Origin: Vibrio tasmaniensis
GTDB taxonomy: Bacteria > Pseudomonadota > Gammaproteobacteria > Enterobacterales > Vibrionaceae
Length of the DNA stretch: 64,000 nt
NCBI RefSeq assembly: GCF_024347635.1
Contig: NZ_AP025510.1
Span: 310,001-374,000 of the forward strand
Reading direction: 5' to 3'
The notes under the pieces were generated by a model. The model made no database searches. It was not told the origin of the DNA and was given only the letters and a program-made list of their open reading frames with translations. This document shows positions 1 to 9,184 of the stretch, in pieces. Both the position numbers and the translations under genes were made by a program. Position 1 is the stretch's first letter. The number at the start of each line of letters is the position of its first letter.

Positions 1-160
1 CGTCCATCTCTGGGCGAGTGAAGCGATGGAAGCTGTCTCCTTCAACCCAAGCAGCCTTTACGTCCATCATATTGAACATTTTTCGGAAGGCTTCTGAGGT
101 AGTGGTGGTGCCGGCTCCAGATGAACCCGTCACCGCAATAATTGGATGTTTAGCGGACAT
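1..160 (-). CDS. prkB: Phosphoribulokinase family protein PrkB, N-terminal part (truncated by window edge)
   Basis: The first 53 codons of a minus-strand gene that runs off the left edge. The start is ATG (complement of 158-160). The product opens with a Walker A-like P-loop, AVTGSSGAGTTTT at about residues 9-21, followed by VEGDSFHRF, the pattern of phosphoribulokinase/uridine kinase family proteins. In enteric bacteria prkB is next to yheU and yheT, as here. It lacks a Calvin cycle context, so the physiological substrate is unknown. The assignment rests on the P-loop and synteny; the rest of the protein is not visible. Confidence 0.85.
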   Translation of the reverse strand, partial: MSAKHPIIAVTGSSGAGTTTTSEAFRKMFNMMDVKAAWVEGDSFHRFTRPEMD

Positions 161-237
161 GACAACCCTTGTCTTTTGAGTAACTTACTTGTTAGCAATC
201 GTTTACCACTATAACACGGCTCCTTTATGAGCGCAGC

Positions 238-450
238 CTAGAAGCGTTTTGTGACTTGAATATCAACGGTTTCATGCAGCTCAGAAAACACGATACTCAC
301 TTCTCCTGAGGCTAATTGATGTTTCACTTGGTCAATTTTGTTTTGCAGTGAAACTTCTATGTCACCGTAGTCTGTACCTTCACGCAGCACGAATTCTTTA
401 ATGAGGTTTTCCAGTGTCTCTGGCGCAATGTCTTGCCATGGGATGATCAT
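238..450 (-). CDS. yheU: YheU family protein (UPF0270)
   Basis: A 70-residue acidic protein beginning [20 protein letters not shown], the conserved N-terminus of the YheU/UPF0270 family. The family is small and soluble and its function is unknown. There is no signal peptide or membrane segment. It lies between yheT (upstream on the same strand) and prkB, the usual enteric order, so co-transcription with yheT is likely. Full length for the family. Confidence 0.88.
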   Translation of the reverse strand: MIIPWQDIAPETLENLIKEFVLREGTDYGDIEVSLQNKIDQVKHQLASGEVSIVFSELHETVDIQVTKRF

Positions 451-546
451 AAATACTTCTCTCTTTTATGTTCATGGATAGGTTTATTGATGTAGAAATG
501 AATGAGCTTAGTAATATTTTCACTTCTATTTAATAAGGCTCGGTCA

Positions 547-1554
547 TTATGCCGAATCTTGGATACTTTCATAGTAGGCGGGTAATGCTTCTTCTAACCA
601 AAATCTAGGCTTGAGTGTGCTACCCGTAATGAACCCGACATGGCCGCCTTTCTGGAACAGTCGATAATCGATATTATCGGGCAGAACGAACTTTGGAATC
701 ACATCATCAGTCATGAAAGGATCGTCCTTGGCATGAATGATTTGTGTGGGAAGCTTAATCCGATTCAATTTAGGCAATGCTGAGCATTGCGCGTAATAGT
801 CTTGTGCATTCTTGAACCCGTGCAGAGGCGCAGTGATTCGTTCATCAAACTCGTACAGCTTGTCGATCTTCCTGATGCTTTCCGCAGAGATGCCAATCTT
901 CTCTTGCAGTAGCTTATGTTTCTTCAACGCATTCGATTTCAAAGAATTGAGCAGGTACTTTTTATAGAGCTTGGAAAAGCCCTGCTCAATGCGACTAGAA
1001 CAACACGCTAAGTCAAAAGGTGCAGAAACTATCGTTGCCGCCGAAAGTAGAGGATCGTCCGCGTACTCAGCCAAATAGTTCGCCAGCATGTTTCCACCTA
1101 AAGATATGCCAACCGCAACCTTAGGATTGTTGGGAAACTGCGCGTGCAGATGCCTTAGGAAAAAGCGCGCATCTTCGACTTCACCTGAATGGTATGCACG
1201 AGCCAAGCGATTTGGTTTTCCGCTGCAACCTCTAAAGTGCATCATCACTGATAGCCAACCATCTTTAGCAAAGGCATTCATCAGCCCGTTGGCGTAAGGG
1301 CTCTCAAAGCTCCCTTCTAATCCGTGGAATAGAACGAATATCGGCTTGTTACTTAGTTTGTCAGAGCTTGGATTGTCATTAGTCGAGTTGTCACCATCAG
1401 GCGATTCACTCCATGCAAGGTCTAGGAAATCGCCGTCGGGAGTTTCTAAGGTTTGCCAGTGAGGGGCAAACAGCGCCTGCTTTCTAATAAACCGTGGCAC
1501 TAAGGTTTGTAAGTGCGGATTAGAGAGACCGGCCGCTGCGGTAAATATTGTCAT
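547..1554 (-). CDS. yheT: YheT family alpha/beta hydrolase
   Basis: An alpha/beta hydrolase of about 335 residues. Visible motifs are FVLFHGLEGS (oxyanion-hole HG region), VGISLGGNMLANYLAE (nucleophile elbow G-x-S-x-G, catalytic Ser), and near the C-terminus AKDDPFM (acid) and KGGHVGF (His), completing a Ser-Asp-His triad. The family is annotated as a predicted esterase with unknown substrate. I chose the ATG at 1554 because family members begin close to FTAAAGLSNPHLQTL; the frame extends upstream to a GTG at 1617 with no clear ribosome binding site. Upstream of yheU and prkB on the same strand. Confidence 0.88.
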   Translation of the reverse strand: MTIFTAAAGLSNPHLQTLVPRFIRKQALFAPHWQTLETPDGDFLDLAWSESPDGDNSTNDNPSSDKLSNKPIFVLFHGLEGSFESPYANGLMNAFAKDGWLSVMMHFRGCSGKPNRLARAYHSGEVEDARFFLRHLHAQFPNNPKVAVGISLGGNMLANYLAEYADDPLLSAATIVSAPFDLACCSSRIEQGFSKLYKKYLLNSLKSNALKKHKLLQEKIGISAESIRKIDKLYEFDERITAPLHGFKNAQDYYAQCSALPKLNRIKLPTQIIHAKDDPFMTDDVIPKFVLPDNIDYRLFQKGGHVGFITGSTLKPRFWLEEALPAYYESIQDSA

Positions 1555-1825
1555 AAAACAGTCCATGCTTCTTTTATGGGCTTTGATAAAGTGTTGAGCT
1601 TGTAGTGAAAGGCCCACGTTTTTATTTGAGCTTGGTTGATTCTCGTCATAAGCGCAAGAGTTTCACTTATATGGGTTACAAAACAGGTTATGGGTAACTG
1701 GTTGAATATTATAGAGGTTAAGCTCTATATCTTGCTAATAATCCGAGTCACCATCGCGTGAGCACGAAGAGCGATAGTCCCAAGTAAGCTTGGAGCTTGA
1801 TTGAATAAAAGGAAAAGGGAATGCG
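1555..1825. other. Intergenic region between TIGR02444 gene and yheT
   Basis: About 270 bases upstream of yheT with no convincing gene. It is AT-rich near 1700-1740 and probably carries the yheT promoter on the minus strand. I see no clean terminator or binding site. Confidence 0.4.
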
Positions 1826-2296
1826 TTAGGGCTGTGGTGCTGGTTCAGAAAAAGCGGCGTAGAGATTTTCCGCCCCTAATAAACGACAGTACTGTAAAGC
1901 GAGCGGTGATTGTTGGTTCGCAGTAAGTTGAAGAGACTTAATGCAATCGACGAGGTCGGACTGTTGTTGCTTTTCAAGCTGCAGCTCAAATTGGAGTGCT
2001 TCACGGTAGAGAGAATCGACAACGTGTGCTTTGAGGTGTTTGCGCAGCTCCCGATAACTATGGAGCAAGGTTTCAGAGCGACTTAAGCATTGTTGAACCT
2101 TGTGCCACTCTTCCTCAGCAAAAGAGAGTTGCTGCTCATCAAGCCATTTGAGAAGCAGCAGTAGATTGACGTTGCCATGGAATTGGTTTTGCAAAGCTAA
2201 GCACGCATCCTTAACACCGCGCACACTGTAATACTGAAGGCTAAATTGCCATAGTCGTTCCAGTGTTAGTGATATTGGGGCGTGCTCTGGGCTCAT
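1826..2296 (-). CDS. TIGR02444 family protein
   Basis: A 156-residue protein with the opening SLTLERLWQFSLQYYSVRGV and a CLALQNQFHGNVNLLLLLKWL stretch (given in part) typical of TIGR02444 (DUF2390), a helical family of unknown function in Vibrio and relatives. No membrane segment is obvious. Its ATG overlaps the yheS stop codon (shared bases 2293-2296), so the two are translationally coupled and probably made together, although no link to ribosome rescue is established. Confidence 0.82.
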   Translation of the reverse strand: MSPEHAPISLTLERLWQFSLQYYSVRGVKDACLALQNQFHGNVNLLLLLKWLDEQQLSFAEEEWHKVQQCLSRSETLLHSYRELRKHLKAHVVDSLYREALQFELQLEKQQQSDLVDCIKSLQLTANQQSPLALQYCRLLGAENLYAAFSEPAPQP

Positions 2297-4215
2297 AAGC
2301 TATCCATATCCAGTTCCATCTGCTCAAGCTCTTCTTGAGTGGACATCCAATCCATTTCAACTTCTTCTAGCTGTGACTTACTGCTCGCTTGTAGAGCGAG
2401 TACTTTATTCAGTTTAGCCTTATTTTCAGCTTCATACAGTGAAGTGTCGGATAATTCTTGCTCAGCTTCTTCGAGAGATAGCGTCAGCTTATCCATTTGC
2501 TTTTCAAATTGAGTTAGCTTTTTACGCAGTGGTGCCGTCAGTTTACGGAACTCGGCTTCTTTACGTTTTTGCTCTTTTTTCGCTGCTGCACTGTTGGCGC
2601 CGTCTTTTGCTGGTGCCAATGCTTGTGCTTCTTTGCGCTCAACTTTCTGTTGTTCGGTTAGCCACTTGTAGTAATCGCTTAGATCACCATCAAACGGTGC
2701 AACTTGACGGTCGTGTACAAGGTATAAATCATCAGTAGTGGCACGAAGTAGGTAACGGTCGTGCGATACGATAACCATCGCTCCTTCAAACGTCTGCAAC
2801 GCAAACGTCAGCGCCTGACGCATGTCGAGATCCAAGTGGTTAGTTGGTTCATCGAGTAGCAACAGGTTTGGTTTTTGCCATACCAGTAGCGCTAATACCA
2901 AACGTGCTTTTTCACCACCAGAGAATGGTGCAACCTTGTCGAGGGCTTTTTCACCTTGGAAGCCAAAGCTACCTAAGTAGTCACGCAGTTGTTGCTCTGT
3001 GTGTTTAGGGGCAATCTGCATCATGTGTTGCAGCGGTGTTTCTTCTGGGTGCAGCGTCTCTAATTGGTGCTGAGCGAAGTAACCCATCTTAACGCCTTGC
3101 GAATAGCTCAGCTCTCCACCTTGCTGTTTCAGTTCGCCTGAAAGCAGTTTAATCAGCGTTGATTTACCTGCACCGTTTCGACCCAGTAGGCCGATACGAC
3201 TGCCCGGTACTAGATTCAAGCGAATCTTTTCTAGAATCAGGTTGTCATCGTAGCCCGCTGATACTTCATCCATCATCATGATTGGGTTCGGCAGCGCGTC
3301 TGGTTCTCTAAACTCAAAGCTGAATGGGTTATCAAACTGAGCGGGCAGCACTTGTTCCATTTTCTCCAGCGCTTTAATACGGCTTTGCGCTTGGCGAGCC
3401 TTTGAGGCTTTATAACGGAAACGGTCAATGTAGCTCTGCATGTGAGACATCTGTTTCTGCTGCTTTTGGTACATCGCTTGTTGCAGAATTAGCTTTTGCG
3501 CTCGTTGGGTTTCGAACGATGAGTAGTTACCCGTATACTCATTGAGCTGTTGATTTTCAACGTGCACGATGCGGTTGACGATAGGATCTAAGAAGTCCCT
3601 ATCGTGCGAGATAAGCACTAGCGTTCCTGGGTAGTTTTGTAACCAACGTTCTAGCCACATTACTGCGTCTAAATCCAAGTGGTTGGTAGGTTCATCGAGT
3701 AGCAGTAGATCACTGCGACACAGTAGGGCTTGCGCTAGGTTCAAACGCATACGCCAACCACCCGAGAACTGGGTTAGGTTCCATGTCATTTGTTCTTGGC
3801 GAAATCCTAGGCCATCCAATAACTCGGCGGCACGTGCTTTGATGCTGTAACCACCAATGGTTTCAATCTTGCCGTGGATCTCTGCTACCAATGTACCGTT
3901 GTCGGCTTGTTCAGCTTTCTCTAGTTGATCTTCAAGGCCACGGTATTCGCGGTCGCCATCAATTACGTATTCAATGGCTGTTCTTTCTAATGCTGGTGTT
4001 TCTTGAGCAACCCAAGCCATTTCCCAATGGGCTGGTTTACTGAATGAGCCCGCATCAATAGACAGCTCGTCCTTAATTAGGGCGAACAGCGTAGATTTAC
4101 CACAGCCATTTTTGCCAACCAAACCGATCTTGTCGCCAGGCTGAAAAGTGGCAGACGCTTGGTCGAGGAGTGGCTTACCGCCGCGTAGCAATTGAATATC
4201 AGAGAAAGTAATCAT
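2293..4215 (-). CDS. yheS: ABC-F family ATPase YheS
   Basis: A 640-residue tandem-ATPase ABC-F protein without transmembrane segments. The first cassette has Walker A GKNGCGKST, signature FSGGWRMRL and Walker B LLLLDEPTNHLD; the second repeats these as GRNGAGKST, FSGGEKARL and LLLLDEPTNHLD. Between them is the charged linker typical of ribosome-acting ABC-F factors, and the C-terminus is a Glu/Lys-rich coiled coil. ABC-F proteins bind the ribosomal E site; YheS itself is implicated in translation of difficult sequences. I chose the ATG at 4215 (MITFSDIQLL) because it matches the family start; 27 upstream in-frame codons look non-coding. Divergent from kefG. Confidence 0.93.
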   Translation of the reverse strand: MITFSDIQLLRGGKPLLDQASATFQPGDKIGLVGKNGCGKSTLFALIKDELSIDAGSFSKPAHWEMAWVAQETPALERTAIEYVIDGDREYRGLEDQLEKAEQADNGTLVAEIHGKIETIGGYSIKARAAELLDGLGFRQEQMTWNLTQFSGGWRMRLNLAQALLCRSDLLLLDEPTNHLDLDAVMWLERWLQNYPGTLVLISHDRDFLDPIVNRIVHVENQQLNEYTGNYSSFETQRAQKLILQQAMYQKQQKQMSHMQSYIDRFRYKASKARQAQSRIKALEKMEQVLPAQFDNPFSFEFREPDALPNPIMMMDEVSAGYDDNLILEKIRLNLVPGSRIGLLGRNGAGKSTLIKLLSGELKQQGGELSYSQGVKMGYFAQHQLETLHPEETPLQHMMQIAPKHTEQQLRDYLGSFGFQGEKALDKVAPFSGGEKARLVLALLVWQKPNLLLLDEPTNHLDLDMRQALTFALQTFEGAMVIVSHDRYLLRATTDDLYLVHDRQVAPFDGDLSDYYKWLTEQQKVERKEAQALAPAKDGANSAAAKKEQKRKEAEFRKLTAPLRKKLTQFEKQMDKLTLSLEEAEQELSDTSLYEAENKAKLNKVLALQASSKSQLEEVEMDWMSTQEELEQMELDMDSL

Positions 4216-4389
4216 AATTGAAATAGCATAGAAATTAGAGGTGAACAGACGCCTGCATAGTAGGCTGAAACCAGATAAAAGTCGATCACAATGCAATTTG
4301 CGTTATTATGCCAATAACATATTAGTAACTTTTGCTTAAATTCTTGTGGCCTTGCCACCGTTTAGCCTTCAAAGGAATGTTTCAAAGGA

Positions 4390-4974
4390 ATGAGTAATAC
4401 TCCCTCGACAGACAACCCCGTGCCAAAGGTGCTGGTCATCTATGCGCACCCAGAGCCGCAAACCTCTATCGCTAACCAGATCATGGTTAAAAAGATAGAG
4501 TCGCTTGGGAATGTCAAAGTCCACGATCTCTACGCCATCTATCCTGACTTCTTTATTGATGTGCCTTACGAGCATGCATTGCTGCTTGAATATGATGTGA
4601 TCGTGTTCCAACACCCTTTGTTTATGTATTCCTGTCCTTCGTTGTTGAAAGAGTGGTTTGATCGCGTGCTAGGCAAAGGTTTTGCGTTTGGCGAGCAAAG
4701 TGCGCTTAAAGGTAAACACTGGCGTAGCGTTATTACAACAGGTGGTAAAGAAGAGGCGTTTGGTGCTGCAGGCTATAATAAATATCCATTACAAGAGATT
4801 TTGCAACCCTTTGAGCTAACCGCTGCTTTGTGCCAGATGCACTGGATGTCACCTTTGGTTTTACATTGGGCACGAAATGTCACCGATATGACGCGTTACC
4901 AACATGCAGAAGCGTATCGAAATTGGTTGCGAGACCCGCTACAAGATATAGGAGCAGATGATGGCTCTGACTAA
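4390..4974 (+). CDS. kefG: Glutathione-regulated potassium-efflux ancillary protein KefG
   Basis: A 194-residue flavodoxin-fold oxidoreductase of the NAD(P)H quinone reductase family. It shows the PKVLVIYAHPEP start of the fold, HPLFMYSCPSLLKEW (quinone reductase motif) and the TTGGKEEAFG loop. KefG binds FMN and is needed for full activity of the KefB antiporter, which opens on glutathione adducts of electrophiles and acidifies the cytoplasm for protection. Its 3' end overlaps the start of kefB, which implies coupled translation. Confidence 0.93.
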   Translation: MSNTPSTDNPVPKVLVIYAHPEPQTSIANQIMVKKIESLGNVKVHDLYAIYPDFFIDVPYEHALLLEYDVIVFQHPLFMYSCPSLLKEWFDRVLGKGFAFGEQSALKGKHWRSVITTGGKEEAFGAAGYNKYPLQEILQPFELTAALCQMHWMSPLVLHWARNVTDMTRYQHAEAYRNWLRDPLQDIGADDGSD

Positions 4975-6757
4975 CGATTTTCTACAAAGTAGCGTTATAT
5001 TTTTAGCCGCTGCTGTGGTTGCGGTTCCTATCGCACAGCGCGCGGGATTAGGTTCAGTACTCGGCTATCTATTAGCTGGCGTGGCGATTGGCCCGTGGGG
5101 GCTTGGTTTAATCAGTGATGTCGAGGCGATTCTACACTTCTCCGAATTCGGGGTGGTACTGCTACTCTTCTTGATTGGTCTCGAACTTAACCCGAAAAAA
5201 CTGTGGCAGATGCGAGCCCCCATTCTCGGACTCGGTGGCGCGCAAGTACTGATCACCACCCTGATTATTACCGCTATCGCGTGCATGTTTGGTTTAACTT
5301 GGCAAACTAGCTTAGTCATCGGCATGGGTTTAGCTTTGTCTTCGACCGCTATTGCGTTGCGTGTTATTGAAGAGCGAGAACTTGGTGGCAAAGAAGCAGG
5401 ACAGTCAGGTTTTGCGGTATTACTTTTCCAAGATATTGCAGTCATCCCGATGCTAGCGATGTTGCCTCTGCTTGCGGGTAATACCGGTGGCAGTTGGGCG
5501 GACATGTTATGGATGCTAGGCGGTGTGATAGGCTTGCTTGTTGGTGGTCATTTCTTGTTGAGACCGCTGTTCCGCTACGTAGTCATGAGCGGTGTGCGTG
5601 AGTTGTTCACGGTAGCAGCGCTGTTATTGGTGATTGGTATTGCTGTCATCATGCAGCAGATTGGTTTGTCGATGGCATTAGGTACTTTCTTGGCGGGCGT
5701 ACTTCTGGCTGAAAGTGAATATCGACACGAGCTTGAAATCGCGATTGACCCATTCAAAGGGTTACTGCTTGGCTTGTTCTTTATTTCGGTTGGTATGGCG
5801 GTGAATTTAGGTTTACTAGCAGAAAGCCCATTCGCAATACTGATTGCGGTGTCGTCTCTGGTCGTATTGAAAGGATTAGTGCTGTATGCGCTGGCTCGTA
5901 TCTTTGGCACTCAAGCTAAAGCGCGCAGTCGTATGGCGATGATTCTCAGCCAAGGTGGTGAGTTTGCCTTTGTAATTTTTACCGCTGCGAGTGCACAAGG
6001 CATCTTAAGCGGCGACCAAGTGTCGTTCTTACTGGTTGTTGTGAGCCTGTCTATGGTGACCACGCCATTGATGCTTAAGCTGCAAGACCGATTCTTTGCG
6101 CGTCAGCTTAATCAAATCAGTGAAAGCGCGATGTCTTCGGATGTGGTTGATCGTAGCCCTCGAGTGATCATTGCAGGCTTTGGTCGTTTCGGTCAGATCA
6201 TTGGTCGCTTGATGTATGCCAACAAGATTCGTATTACCGTCCTTGAAAGTGATGCCAGCCAAATCCATATCCTAAGAAAATTCGGCTACAAAGTGTTTTA
6301 CGGAGATTCCACTCACCTAGAACTGTTGCGGGCAGCCGGTGCAGACAAGGCGGAAGCCATCGTGTTGTGTACTGACTCTCCTGATGAAATTATGAAAACC
6401 GTCGATTTGTGTAAGCAGCACTTTCCACGCTTAAAGATCTTAGCGCGAGCTCGAAGCCGTGTTGAAGCGTATCAATTACTTAACCACGGTGTGAGTAACT
6501 ACTCTCGTGAAACCTTCCTTGGGGCATTAGATTTAGGCCGTCAAACATTGACCGAACTTGGAATGCACCCATATAAAGCGAAGCGAGCAGAAGCACACTT
6601 TAGGAAATTGGATAATGGTATGCTGAAAGAGTTACTTCCTCAGCATAATGAAGATGCTGAGTTGGCCCAACGAGCGAAAGAGGCTCGTAAAGAACTCGAA
6701 GAGATTTTTGGACACGAGATGGAAAACGATCACCAATCTCGTAACTATTGGCAGTAG
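4961..6757 (+). CDS. kefB: Glutathione-regulated potassium/proton antiporter KefB
   Basis: A protein of about 598 residues with a CPA2-family membrane domain (roughly residues 1-380, many hydrophobic helices, including FGVVLLLFLIGLEL and the LFQDIAVIPMLA exchanger motif) followed by a cytosolic RCK/TrkA-N domain opening at VIIAGFGRFGQIIGRLM (Rossmann GxGxxG). Glutathione holds the channel closed; glutathione adducts open it. Two adjacent ATGs exist (4958 and 4961); I prefer 4961 because the GGAG at 4951 is better spaced from it. Overlaps kefG. Confidence 0.94.
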   Translation: MALTNDFLQSSVIFLAAAVVAVPIAQRAGLGSVLGYLLAGVAIGPWGLGLISDVEAILHFSEFGVVLLLFLIGLELNPKKLWQMRAPILGLGGAQVLITTLIITAIACMFGLTWQTSLVIGMGLALSSTAIALRVIEERELGGKEAGQSGFAVLLFQDIAVIPMLAMLPLLAGNTGGSWADMLWMLGGVIGLLVGGHFLLRPLFRYVVMSGVRELFTVAALLLVIGIAVIMQQIGLSMALGTFLAGVLLAESEYRHELEIAIDPFKGLLLGLFFISVGMAVNLGLLAESPFAILIAVSSLVVLKGLVLYALARIFGTQAKARSRMAMILSQGGEFAFVIFTAASAQGILSGDQVSFLLVVVSLSMVTTPLMLKLQDRFFARQLNQISESAMSSDVVDRSPRVIIAGFGRFGQIIGRLMYANKIRITVLESDASQIHILRKFGYKVFYGDSTHLELLRAAGADKAEAIVLCTDSPDEIMKTVDLCKQHFPRLKILARARSRVEAYQLLNHGVSNYSRETFLGALDLGRQTLTELGMHPYKAKRAEAHFRKLDNGMLKELLPQHNEDAELAQRAKEARKELEEIFGHEMENDHQSRNYWQ

Positions 6758-6773
6758 CTGGAAGTGATAACTA

Positions 6774-6805
6774 ATGCTTGAACTATAGAAATATAGCTTG
6801 AGCAT
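6774..6805 (+). repeat. Imperfect inverted repeat after kefB
   Basis: A stem of 14 positions (6774-6787 with 6792-6805) closing a GAAA tetraloop, with two G-U pairs and one mismatch. No T-run follows, so it is not a standard intrinsic terminator. It could protect the kefGB mRNA 3' end or pause RNA polymerase. Confidence 0.5.
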
Positions 6806-6914
6806 AGAAATAACAGTCTAGATAACTAATCTAATAATAAACGTGGTCTCTGCTTTGCCTTTAATCGAGCTAGAGCGGAAGAACTGCGAATCCAGAGTAG
6901 TAAAGGATATCAAC

Positions 6915-7115
6915 GTGAAACAGAAAAAACGCTTTATCGCAGGGGCGAGCTGCCCAAGCTGCAAGACTCAAGACACACTCCGCTGGTGGGTTGAAAATAA
7001 TATCGAGCTGGTGGAATGCGTCGATTGTGACTTCACTGAGCAGCGTAAACCGAAAACTGTAGAGAAATCTGAACACGCGAATCAAGAAATGATCGGTATT
7101 TTTAAGCCAGAATGA
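6915..7115 (+). CDS. yheV: YheV family putative zinc ribbon protein
   Basis: A 66-residue protein with a four-cysteine zinc ribbon: C13 and C16 (CPSC) and C35 and C38 (CVDC). It begins MKQKKRFIAGASCPSCKT, as in E. coli YheV. I chose the GTG at 6915 because an AAGGA box lies just upstream and the homologous start is here, although the frame is open from 6843. The role is unknown. It sits between kefB and slyD, the conserved order. Confidence 0.88.
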   Translation: MKQKKRFIAGASCPSCKTQDTLRWWVENNIELVECVDCDFTEQRKPKTVEKSEHANQEMIGIFKPE

Positions 7116-7163
7116 TTGAGTTTCGTTAATTGATCCCCATAATATCCCGGTACAGAATTTTTC

Positions 7164-7187
7164 CTAAGCTCAACTGTTCGAGCTTAG
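7164..7187 (+). promoter_or_regulatory. Perfect 8-bp hairpin in the slyD leader
   Basis: CTAAGCTC at 7164-7171 pairs with GAGCTTAG at 7180-7187 around an 8-base loop, about 22 bases before the slyD start. No T-run follows it. It may be a leader structure; no function is demonstrated. Confidence 0.4.
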
Positions 7188-7209
7188 TCCAAACCTCCTT
7201 GGAGCTCTC

Positions 7210-7800
7210 ATGAAAATTGAAAAGAACGTAGTAGTTAGTGTTGCATATCAAGTGAAACTTGAAGATGGCGTAGTAGTTGACCAATCAACTGCAGAAGCTC
7301 CACTAGATTACCTTCACGGTCACAACAACCTAATTACAGGTCTTGAAAAAGAGCTTGAAGGCAAAGTAGCTGGCGACAAGTTCTCAGCAACGGTTACTCC
7401 AGAAGACGCTTACGGCGAGCACAACGATGACTTAGTTCAACGTGTTCCTGCAGACGTATTCCAAGGTGTTGAGCAAATCGAAGTTGGCATGCGTTTCCTA
7501 GCGGATACTGACCAAGGTCCAATCCCAGTTGAAGTGACTGAAGTAGATGGCGACGAAGTTGTTGTTGACGGTAACCACATGCTAGCTGGCCAAACTCTAA
7601 CGTTTGACGTTGAAGTTGTAGCGGTTCGTGAAGCGACTGAAGAAGAAGTTCAACACGGTCACGTACACCAAGAAGGCGGCTGTGGCGGTCACGACCACGA
7701 TCATGATCACGAAGGTGGTTGCTGTGGTGGCGAAGGCCATGACCACGCTGAAGAGAAAAAAGACGGCTGCTGCGGCGGCGGTAGCTGTGGTTCTCACTAA
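7210..7800 (+). CDS. slyD: FKBP-type peptidyl-prolyl isomerase and metallochaperone SlyD
   Basis: A 196-residue FKBP with the inserted chaperone (IF) domain. The N-terminal FKBP part begins MKIEKNVVVSVAYQVKLEDG and the C-terminal tail from about residue 150 is rich in His, Cys and Gly (HDHDHDHEGGCCGG and GCCGGGSCGSH). SlyD catalyses prolyl isomerisation in the cytoplasm, chaperones unfolded chains, and through the tail binds nickel and zinc, aiding hydrogenase maturation in enterics. A GGAG box precedes the ATG. A terminator follows directly. Confidence 0.95.
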   Translation: MKIEKNVVVSVAYQVKLEDGVVVDQSTAEAPLDYLHGHNNLITGLEKELEGKVAGDKFSATVTPEDAYGEHNDDLVQRVPADVFQGVEQIEVGMRFLADTDQGPIPVEVTEVDGDEVVVDGNHMLAGQTLTFDVEVVAVREATEEEVQHGHVHQEGGCGGHDHDHDHEGGCCGGEGHDHAEEKKDGCCGGGSCGSH

Positions 7801-7835
7801 TACCGAACTAACGGTTTAGTTTAAGAATATTGAAA

Positions 7836-7858
7836 GCCTCCCTTGTGGAGGTTTTTTT
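7836..7858 (+). terminator. Rho-independent terminator of slyD
   Basis: The short stem CCTCC / GGAGG with a small loop is followed by seven T residues, 36 bases after the slyD stop. Confidence 0.8.
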
Positions 7859-8036
7859 CGTTTAAGGAGTCTCGCTTTTTGAGCTGACTTTTAATCTAGC
7901 GAACTTAGTATCCGTAAATCTAAGCATCCGCAAATCTAAGCATTCGTAAAAAGTTTGGTTTTCGCTATCAGACATCAAACCATGGATGTGGTATTGATAG
8001 CACAACATTATAAGACGACGTCAGTGGGGAGTTCGC

Positions 8037-9002
8037 ATGTCACAGCCTTTTTCAATTGCCATTCATGGTGGTGCAGGAACCATCTTACGAGAGCAAATGA
8101 GCGATGAATTAAAAACGGGTATTACCGAGGCTTTGGAAAAATCGGTTTTGGCTGGCTATCAAGTTTTGCAATCGGGTGGCGATGCGCTGGATGCAGTGGT
8201 TGCGTCAGTCAAGGTGATGGAAGACAGCCCGCATTTTAATGCCGGTAAAGGCTCTGTTTTAACTCATGATGAATTTGTTGAGATGGATGCTTCTGTGATG
8301 CACGGTCGCGAAATGGATGCGGGTGCTATTGCCGGTGTCCGTCATATTAAAAACCCGATAGAGCTTGCGCGTGATGTGATGCTTAAAAGCGACCATGTGC
8401 TGCTGATTGGTGAAGGTGCAGAGAAGTTTGCGTTTGACCACGACTACACCTTTACCGAGCAAGATTACTTCTTTACTGAGCGTCGTTATGACCAACTTCA
8501 GTCGATGAAAGAGAAAGGTATCTTTGCTTTGTCGGAAGCAAAATATGATGAAGAGCAAGCTGATAAATACCCAGACGACAAGAAATACGGCACGGTTGGT
8601 GCGGTCGCATTAGACCAAGCCGGAAACTTAGCGGCAGCAACCAGCACAGGTGGCGTAACCAATAAGAAATACGGCCGTGTAGGTGATTCTCCTATTATTG
8701 GTGCAGGCACTGTTGCTGAAAATGGCAACGTGGCCGTCTCAACGACAGGAATGGGCGAGTTCTTTCTACGTAAAATGGTTGCCAGTGATGTAGCAGCACG
8801 AATGCGTTATCTCAAAGAAGATGTGCACACGGCTTGTGAGACGATCATTCAAGGTGAATTGAAAACCATGGGCGGAGAAGGTGGCTTGATTGCTATTGAT
8901 GGTCAAGGTGATATCCACTTCGGTATGAACAGTTCAGGAATGTACCGTGCGAGTGTTGATACTAATGGCTGCGTGGAAGTGAAAATTTATGCCGATGACT
9001 AA
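8037..9002 (+). CDS. iaaA: Isoaspartyl peptidase/L-asparaginase (plant type)
   Basis: A 321-residue Ntn-hydrolase of peptidase family T2, the same length as E. coli IaaA. The precursor is expected to self-cleave before Thr186 in KKYGTVGAV, freeing the catalytic threonine of the beta subunit; GGAG near residue 11 and the STGGVTNK loop belong to the active site. It removes isoaspartyl residues from dipeptides and hydrolyses L-asparagine weakly. There is no signal peptide, so it is cytoplasmic. It interrupts the slyD-slyX neighbourhood seen in enterics, and is a stand-alone unit with its own terminator. Confidence 0.92.
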   Translation: MSQPFSIAIHGGAGTILREQMSDELKTGITEALEKSVLAGYQVLQSGGDALDAVVASVKVMEDSPHFNAGKGSVLTHDEFVEMDASVMHGREMDAGAIAGVRHIKNPIELARDVMLKSDHVLLIGEGAEKFAFDHDYTFTEQDYFFTERRYDQLQSMKEKGIFALSEAKYDEEQADKYPDDKKYGTVGAVALDQAGNLAAATSTGGVTNKKYGRVGDSPIIGAGTVAENGNVAVSTTGMGEFFLRKMVASDVAARMRYLKEDVHTACETIIQGELKTMGGEGGLIAIDGQGDIHFGMNSSGMYRASVDTNGCVEVKIYADD

Positions 9003-9053
9003 GTTTGTATTGGCTTAACTGGCTTTAGTTGAATTAGCGCAGACTAAACAAAC

Positions 9054-9086
9054 AAAAGGGCGACAGATAAGCATCTGTCGCCCTTT
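9054..9086. terminator. Bidirectional terminator between iaaA and slyX
   Basis: The strong stem AAAAGGGCGACAGAT / ATCTGTCGCCCTTTT has A-rich and T-rich flanks, so it can end transcription of iaaA (plus) and of the convergent slyX unit (minus). Confidence 0.88.
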
Positions 9087-9184
9087 TAGTTTTCTATGCC
9101 CCGTCCTAAAATGTGTTTACACATCGACGACGAGAGACTAACGATATGCGTCGCTAGAATTAATTCGTTACCTTTAAACCGCAC

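Noticed and set aside
5065..5910. Antisense frames within kefB
   Set aside because: They have no ribosome binding sites and follow from codon bias of the kefB gene.
7597..7819. Frames in the slyD tail on both strands
   Set aside because: The His/Cys/Gly-rich coding bias leaves alternate frames open; SlyD itself explains the sequence.
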